A DNA stretch of 10,988 nt from Euperipatoides rowelli (Eukaryota > Onychophora > Udeonychophora > Euonychophora > Peripatopsidae). A program made the translations under genes and the position numbers. Under the pieces are notes generated by a model. That model did not search any database. It had not been told where the DNA came from and saw nothing but the letters and a program-made list of their open reading frames with translations. Of the stretch, positions 6,277-10,988 are shown in pieces (position 1 is the first letter of the stretch; the number at the start of each line of letters is the position of its first letter). The stretch lies in the NCBI GenBank assembly GCA_003024985.2, contig PXIH01S0000849.1; one strand, written 5' to 3'.

Positions 6277-6912
6277 GTAACATAATATATACCACAAGTA
6301 ACAATAATTTCCACAAGTAACAAAGACTACAAGAACATAATAACTACCACAAATAACATAATTATTACCACAAGTAACATAATGACCACCACAACTAAAA
6401 TAATGATTACCACAAATAACATAAAGGCTATCATAAATAACATAATGACTACCACAAGTAACAAAGACTAACATAAGATAATGACTATTGCAAGTATCAT
6501 AATGACTATCACAAGTAACAATAACTACCACAAATAACAATGATTAACAAATATAATGTAATGACTACCACAAATAACATAATGACTACCACCAGTAACA
6601 TAATGACTGTGCCACAAGTAACAATGATTACTACAAGTAACAATGACTACTATCACAAGTAATATTGATTAACACACGTAACATAATAACTATCACAAAT
6701 AACAATGATTATCACAAGCAACATAATGACTACCACAAATAACAATGACTAGGAAAAGTAACTATCATGAATAACATGACTACCACAAGTAACAATGATT
6801 ACCAGAGTAATATAATGAATACCACAAGTAACATAATGACTACCACAAAATAACAAACTACAAGTAACATAATGACTACCACAAATAACATAATGATTAC
6901 CACAAATAATTA
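6277..6912. repeat. 19-21 bp minisatellite, about 30 copies
   Basis: The unit is ACCACAAGTAACATAATGAC plus T. Many copies lack TA in the middle (ACCACAAGTAACAATGACT, 19 bp), and others vary AAGTAACA to AAATAACA. Copies are interspersed with small insertions and deletions. Because 21 is a multiple of 3, the minus strand gives a stretch of seven-residue periodic translation (6253-6540) with many Cys, Gly, His and Tyr; indels break the frame elsewhere. It is adjacent to the degenerate repeat at 5997-6230 but unrelated in sequence. Confidence 0.93.
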
Positions 6913-7267
6913 ATACAATAAGTTATCCACTGTCCTCTAAATACTTGTAATAAACTTATGTTTTTTTTTTCTTTTCTGGTTTTGTAATATGCCTAAAAAA
7001 AGCATTATCTTTAAAGTTTGACAATAAAAATATTATATGACTCCATTATGACAAATAACTGTGCTAGTTGAAACCCCATTACACCCTTATGTAGCGGTGA
7101 CAGTAGTATGATCGAGATCAGTTACCTACACCACAGTGGCAAATCCACTATTGATAACTATTAAAGACAAAAATAACACCATCAGATTTAATTTTATTCA
7201 TTCAATATCATTATTGAAAAAAATGACACATCTTACGTAGTTGTAGTCGGCGACTGAGAAGCACAAA

Positions 7268-7321
7268 ATGGCCAACATTTTAATACCAGCACATGCTCGT
7301 ATTCTAGTATTTGGGATTTAG
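7268..7321 (+). other. Short ATG frame in good Kozak context
   Basis: ATG at 7268 lies in CACAAAATGGCC, matching the animal Kozak pattern with A at -3 and G at +4. The frame gives MANILIPAHARILVFGI and then TAG. It is 17 codons only, with no clear promoter or donor, so it may be a first-exon start, an upstream ORF or chance. Confidence 0.12.
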
Positions 7322-7665
7322 TTGTATAAATCACCAAACTATTGGTTTGCTGATCACAAATAATTAGCAGCAAATTTAAAGTTCTCGTAACTCAATGGAA
7401 ACATGATTAAAAAAAATCTGAATATCAAAACGACAAACAGTTTAGAAATTCAACTGACCAAATTAATATTTTTTTAAAAAAAATAAAAGTAGGCCTACAT
7501 TTTTTGTTTAATTTTAAAATAATAAACCTTAAAGCTATTCTGGCATTAAAAGCTAATTAAAGGTATTTTCTGCTGCTTATAACATCTGTAAACTTTGGTT
7601 AGAATAATTAATTTGTGCTACAATAATGTATTTTAAATTACCATGTTAATATGCTTGCATCCTTC

Positions 7666-7676
7666 AGCGCCCCCTA
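7666..7676 (-). promoter_or_regulatory. CTCF-like core motif
   Basis: AGCGCCCCCTA is the reverse complement of TAGGGGGCGCT, matching the core of the animal CTCF site (CCANNAGGGGGCGCT) except at the outer bases. It stands out as an isolated GC-rich motif in very AT-rich DNA. CTCF is present in most bilaterians. Binding is inference. Confidence 0.35.
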
Positions 7677-8156
7677 CCTTCATGCACAAAAAAAAAAAAG
7701 TAAAATTTTATTTAATTTTTTCTTAAAGCTGGTTTGGATTTAAAAGTAAACAATAATCAATTTACTACAGTATCATGATAGTTATTAGATTTTAAATATT
7801 TTTATGTTTTTTTCTGGTTCAATAAATAAAACTTGTATCATTAGCCTATGTTAACAAAAAAATATATGTTTTCTCTAAACTGACTATGGGGAGGGGAGCT
7901 TCTTGCCTTCTAATTGTTCCAACCCCATGGGATGAATAGAAGCAATATCCATTTTAAGTATTTATGACTTTTTTATTAGATTAATATTACACTTAAATGT
8001 GTTTTACATTTATTGCTTAATTTACCTGATATAAAACATACTTAAAGTATTATAAATATTCCAATTAAAATACAATATATAAATATAAGGAAACTTAGTT
8101 TTCTGAAGAAGTACATATAAGAAAATGGCTAATCCACCAAAACATCAAGAATTTTT

Positions 8157-8572
8157 TTTTTAGAGTAACAAATTTTTTATTTATTCAGTATATAAAAGTC
8201 CAAAAATCTGGATTCCAGATATCCAAACTGCCTGAGAATCCGGACCTCAATAGTGGTGGCCATTTTGAAACAAAAAATCATTCTAAAAGTATTGCAAATA
8301 GTTCAATAATTTTCTGTCTTACAGTTTCCATTTGTTATATAGACAAAAATTAAATATTTATTTTGCATGAAATAACTTCATTTTTTCAATTGCTTGTTGT
8401 ACTTTTATTTTGCAATAAAATTTAACCTGTTCAATCATCTCTTTCTTATTCCTTCAATTTTGAATTTTAACAATACTGCCTGAGAATCCAGAAAATCTGA
8501 AAATCCAGACTGACCAAATCCCCAAGCAGTCCGTATTTTTGGACTTTTACTGTGTTTTACTTTTTAGAGTAA
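8157..8572. repeat. 12-bp direct repeats flanking the inverted-repeat element
   Basis: TTTTTAGAGTAA occurs at 8157-8168 and 8561-8572, outside both arms (17 bp from the left arm, 8 bp from the right arm). Both are followed by CAAAT-like sequence. They could be a duplicated target, part of a larger element, or coincidence in T-rich DNA. Confidence 0.4.
8186..8552. mobile_element. Short inverted-repeat element, about 367 bp (Tc/mariner- or pogo-like ends)
   Basis: The left end reads CAGTATATAAAAGTCCAAAA followed by ATCTGGAT. The right end, on the minus strand, reads CAGTAAAAGTCCAAAAATAC followed by GGACTG. After a 3-bp indel the arms agree over about 20 bp. Inside, ACTGCCTGAGAATCC occurs twice in direct orientation (8227-8241 and 8475-8489), followed by CGGA and AGAA. 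CAGT termini and AATCCGGA submotifs recall pogo/Tigger-type elements, but no clear TA duplication is seen and no transposase frame exists. It is a non-autonomous MITE or decayed remnant. Confidence 0.6.
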
Positions 8573-8940
8573 TCAAATCAATTTTAAGTAGGTCATACTG
8601 TAAAACACTTTAATTTCATGTGTATAAAATTTCATGTATAAAGAGTAATTATTGATTTGTGTGTGTTTAAATTTTGTGATACAGTAATGTCACACATATA
8701 TATATACACAACAAATGTTTCGTGAGTATTAATGTTTGCGATTTTTTTCAAAATATGAAAAATGTGACATTAATACTAGTGAAATAATTCATGTTCTACA
8801 GTACCAACGGTACTTTAAATTTTTAATTAATAAAGTCAACAAAAATTGAAATTATGGTCTTCAGGAAATAATTTCTTCTTTTATTTTTGATTTAACTTTT
8901 TAGTGGGAGTTGGATAATTATTTTTACTAGTAATCCTGTG

Positions 8941-8959
8941 TTGGTCGAAATTCGACCAA
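8941..8959. promoter_or_regulatory. 19-bp palindrome TTGGTCGAA-A-TTCGACCAA
   Basis: Perfect 9-bp arms surround one central A. The right arm runs into CCAATAAG, giving a CCAAT box at 8956-8960. This may be a dimeric protein site or the apex of a cruciform. Confidence 0.4.
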
Positions 8960-8977
8960 TAAGAAAATTTCCTTTGT

Positions 8978-9013
8978 AAAAAGCCGCCACTCCGCAAAAA
9001 GCCGTCACAACGC
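8978..9013. repeat. 18-bp tandem duplication
   Basis: AAAAAGCCGCCACTCCGC (8978-8995) is followed without spacer by AAAAAGCCGTCACAACGC (8996-9013); 15 of 18 positions agree. It is unusually CpG-rich for this window. Confidence 0.8.
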
Positions 9014-9428
9014 TAAACAATGAATGTTTTAAATTTTATATATAAATTTTAGCTATTGCACTTCCTCTCCATATAAACTTTAACTCTGCCAAATCTCATA
9101 CTTCTCCGTGCGCGCAATATGCTTAAAAAGGGATCCAAAGTTTTCCCTTCACGTATTAATATATAGATGATACCTTTAAAAATCATTATGGTTTTTTAGA
9201 GTTTGTGAGTTAGTCAAAAGTTTCTTATAGTGGTTTTTGCCATAACTAAACATTTCATGTTCTTTATTCTTCAGTAGTGTGCATGTGTGCATCTGTGATT
9301 TTTTGTCATGTTAAAAAAAACAATGGATATATCACCGTCCCGCACTAAATTTTGCTCTGACATGAATACCATTTTCTTTAGTTCCCGCAGTATACTTACA
9401 GCTAGTGTTCCTTTTTTTTATTGTTCAG

Positions 9429-9483
9429 TATGGATCCAGTTTCTTTAAACTACTTTCACAAGATTTCTGATGTAATTTCTTAA
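9429..9483 (+). other. Candidate short exon with ATG after a strong acceptor
   Basis: CCTTTTTTTTATTGTTCAG ends at 9428, a good polypyrimidine tract and CAG acceptor. ATG follows at 9430 and gives MDPVSLNYFHKISDVIS, then TAA at 9481. A weak donor GTAATT lies at 9472 within it. Without a partner exon this is only a candidate; T-rich DNA gives such patterns by chance. Confidence 0.18.
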
Positions 9484-10329
9484 AAATTTTGTTTTTTTTA
9501 AATAAAATATCTTTAAAAGTATCTCTGTACTTACACGTCATTCTCATACAGCTTAAGCTAAACACTCTTTCCTATTGAATGTCATCTTATCGTATCGTGT
9601 AACTCCCAAAGATCAATTATCCAATATCATGAGTATTACATAAAAATTAAAAAAAAATGAGTTATTTCACGAAGATCTTGTACAAAAAAAAATATATTTT
9701 AATTTCATCCAACTCTCCGTTTTCCCATCTGTGTGAAGATAATTTACATAAACAATGACAAGTTTGTAGGTTTTTATTGAATGGTTCAGATGAATAGTTT
9801 ATACCGTTATAATTGAATCATTAGTTTAATCAACAATTTGTTTGGCACTACTACTACCCTAACACAATTTGCATATTATTTACATATTTATATTGATCTT
9901 GAAATGATATCAATATTCTTTACTCATTAGTTTCTAAGCAGAAGAATTTGATCAATCAATAAATTTTACCCATTAAAAGTTTTTGCTTGATTTGCATTGC
10001 ACTCTATAAAGCTATCAAATTATCAAAAGAAGATTAAGAAATGTCTAATGTTCAGAATGATCAATTTTACCTTATAATTTAGTATAATTTATGGTATTAA
10101 CCCTGATGATGATCAATAGATGTCGCTTTCCTTTGATGAGTTTCTATTTTGAAATCACAAAGTCATTTGGGTTAATGATAGTTGGATTCATTAGTCAATT
10201 TCTCCTCTTCGCCTTAACTGTCTGATATGATGTCTTGCCGTATGTCCTTCCTTATACATTTCCTAAGCTATGGAAATAATAATATTTTTAAAAATATATA
10301 TTTTGAATTTGAAATAGTTCATAAATGTT
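9484..10329. other. AT-rich sequence with scattered motif matches
   Basis: No gene is visible. Perfect octamers ATTTGCAT lie at 9867-9874 and 9990-9997. The section 10090-10250 has fewer homopolymers and more mixed composition than its surroundings, but I see no frame or structure in it. Confidence 0.55.
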
Positions 10330-10347
10330 CTGACCATTAATGGTCAG
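10330..10347. promoter_or_regulatory. 18-bp perfect palindrome
   Basis: CTGACCATTAATGGTCAG is perfectly self-complementary. It can be read as TGACCA and TGGTCA half-sites spaced by four bases (an everted nuclear-receptor-like arrangement) around a TTAATG homeodomain-like centre. It is an isolated feature with no flanking repeat. Confidence 0.4.
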
Positions 10348-10403
10348 CATTCACCATGAATTATATTTTTAACATTTGGACAGACACAATTTAAAAATAA
10401 TTA

Positions 10404-10430
10404 AATACTTGGAGTTACTTTTCAAGTATT
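10404..10430. other. Stem-loop AATACTTG / CAAGTATT
   Basis: Perfect 8-bp arms at 10404-10411 and 10423-10430 enclose an 11-nt loop. CAAGTA resembles NK-class homeodomain sites. This is a modest signal for AT-rich DNA. Confidence 0.35.
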
Positions 10431-10859
10431 CAAAATTATTTGTAATACTTTAATTTAATTTGGTGTAATAAATTTTCTGATTATTAACAAAGAATATGCC
10501 GGGAGTGTCAATTATCTCGTTAAAATTGCGAAGAAAATGTTTCCCTAGTTTATGTGTACCAGTATATTTGATAATCTGAAAATATAATAATTGGGATAAA
10601 ATATTTATTTTATTAATAATAATTATTTCTAATTAATAAAACATATCTAAATATTTAGTCATTTTTAAATTATATATTTAAAAGTGTGCATGAACTGTAA
10701 ATAAGATTTATTAACGTTGTTTCATTTGTGAATTTGGTTTAACTATTTCATTTTACTCGTCTTGGTATAAGAATTGAGCATAAAACAGGTATGAGAATTT
10801 TATAAATGTGACAGGTGTTTTTTTATTCAATTCTTTTATTCTTCTCTTCTATCTAACAG
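10431..10859. other. AT-rich sequence ending in a pyrimidine tract
   Basis: No gene is visible. The end (10818-10859) is a long pyrimidine-rich tract closing with CTAACAG, a good acceptor pattern including a branch-like CTAAC very near the AG. Confidence 0.55.
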
Positions 10860-10889
10860 AACAGTCATTTATTTGATATAGTGCTATAG
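10860..10889 (+). other. Candidate start of a terminal exon
   Basis: After the acceptor-like tract, one frame reads NSHLFDIVL then TAG at 10887. AATAAA hexamers follow at 10962-10967 and 10972-10977. The order acceptor, short tail, stop, poly(A) signal would fit a last exon, but each part is common in such DNA. Confidence 0.15.
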
Positions 10890-10955
10890 ATTTCTATTCT
10901 TTATGTAACGATACGCGGTTTATTTTATATTTGGGGTTATGTAATTGAATTATCA

Positions 10956-10988
10956 GATAATAATAAATAATAATAAACACAATAATAA
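10956..10988. repeat. Imperfect (AAT)n microsatellite at the window end
   Basis: Repeated AAT/ATA units with interruptions run to the window edge, so the full length is unknown. Confidence 0.75.

Larger units (their letters stand above)
6913..8156. other. AT-rich sequence without a confident gene
   Basis: A slightly more complex patch at 7060-7170 and 7235-7325 includes a short ATG frame in good Kozak context (7268-7321, 17 codons). A GTAGGCCTAC palindrome lies at 7489-7498 and a CTCF-like core at 7666-7676. The rest is AT-rich with homopolymers. Confidence 0.6.
8573..9428. other. AT-rich sequence with one GC-richer patch
   Basis: No gene is visible. There is a short TA microsatellite within 8691-8713. 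The patch 8941-9013 is less AT-rich and carries a palindrome and an 18-bp tandem duplication. TGCGCGCA at 9109-9116 is a CpG palindrome. The remainder is anonymous. Confidence 0.6.

Noticed and set aside
6123-6320. 65-codon plus-strand open frame
   Set aside because: It covers the degenerate 55-60 bp repeat and the start of the next array, with no protein character.
6253-6540. 95-codon minus-strand frame with a seven-residue Cys/Gly/His/Tyr period
   Set aside because: It results from the 21-bp minisatellite, whose length is a multiple of three. Indels break the frame in the rest of the array.
7489-7498. GTAGGCCTAC palindrome as a functional site
   Set aside because: A 10-bp palindrome alone is weak evidence. 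I have the impression that such TAGGCCTA strings are common in some marine invertebrate genomes, which would make it background.
8691-8713. Possible TATA promoter in the TA/CA stretch
   Set aside because: It is a simple microsatellite with no other promoter feature nearby.

Overview
The window reads as non-coding nuclear DNA from an animal, most likely an invertebrate. It is strongly AT-rich, has long A/T homopolymers, lacks bacterial gene organisation, and about a quarter to a third of it is tandem arrays and short transposon remnants. I found no confident protein-coding gene, tRNA or rRNA. The longest open frames lie inside tandem arrays whose units simply lack stop codons. A GTAGGCCTAC palindrome and a CTCF-like core fit a bilaterian, but the species cannot be fixed from the sequence.

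Layout: 1-307 is AT-rich flank with a TGTCA/TGACA palindrome. 308-1418 is an 11-copy tandem array of about 110 bp units. 1419-2549 is AT-rich and holds a compact motif cluster (YY1-like, RFX X-box-like, octamer) near 1990-2070. 2550-2624 is a two-copy relic of the 41-bp repeat that forms the large array at 4384-5605. 2746-3482 is a MITE-like element with terminal inverted repeats, a nested extra copy of one terminus, many GGCTCA/CGGAT submotifs, and an internal 25-bp minisatellite. 3718-4128 is a less AT-rich island with overlapping open frames on the minus strand, three CCAAT boxes, and on the plus strand a good splice acceptor followed by possible donors. 4384-5605 is the 41-bp array, with dimeric higher-order structure in its first part and a 204-bp (five-unit) structure in its last part. 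5997-6230 is a degenerate four-copy repeat of about 55-60 bp with a strong hairpin. 6277-6912 is a 19-21 bp minisatellite. 6913-8156 is mostly featureless, with a CTCF-like core. 8186-8552 is a second inverted-repeat element. 8573-10988 is AT-rich with palindromes and a few candidate short exons.

The clearest unexpected result concerns the assembly. All three ambiguous bases (1004, 2097, 4529) sit between perfect direct copies of flanking sequence (55, 8 and 63 bp). At 4529 the duplication breaks the 41-bp register, and removing 64 bases restores it exactly. This suggests contig ends that overlap but were joined through an N without being merged. No new multi-gene system is visible. The items most worth following are the structured arrays, the two MITE-like elements, the island at 3718-4128 and several long palindromes.
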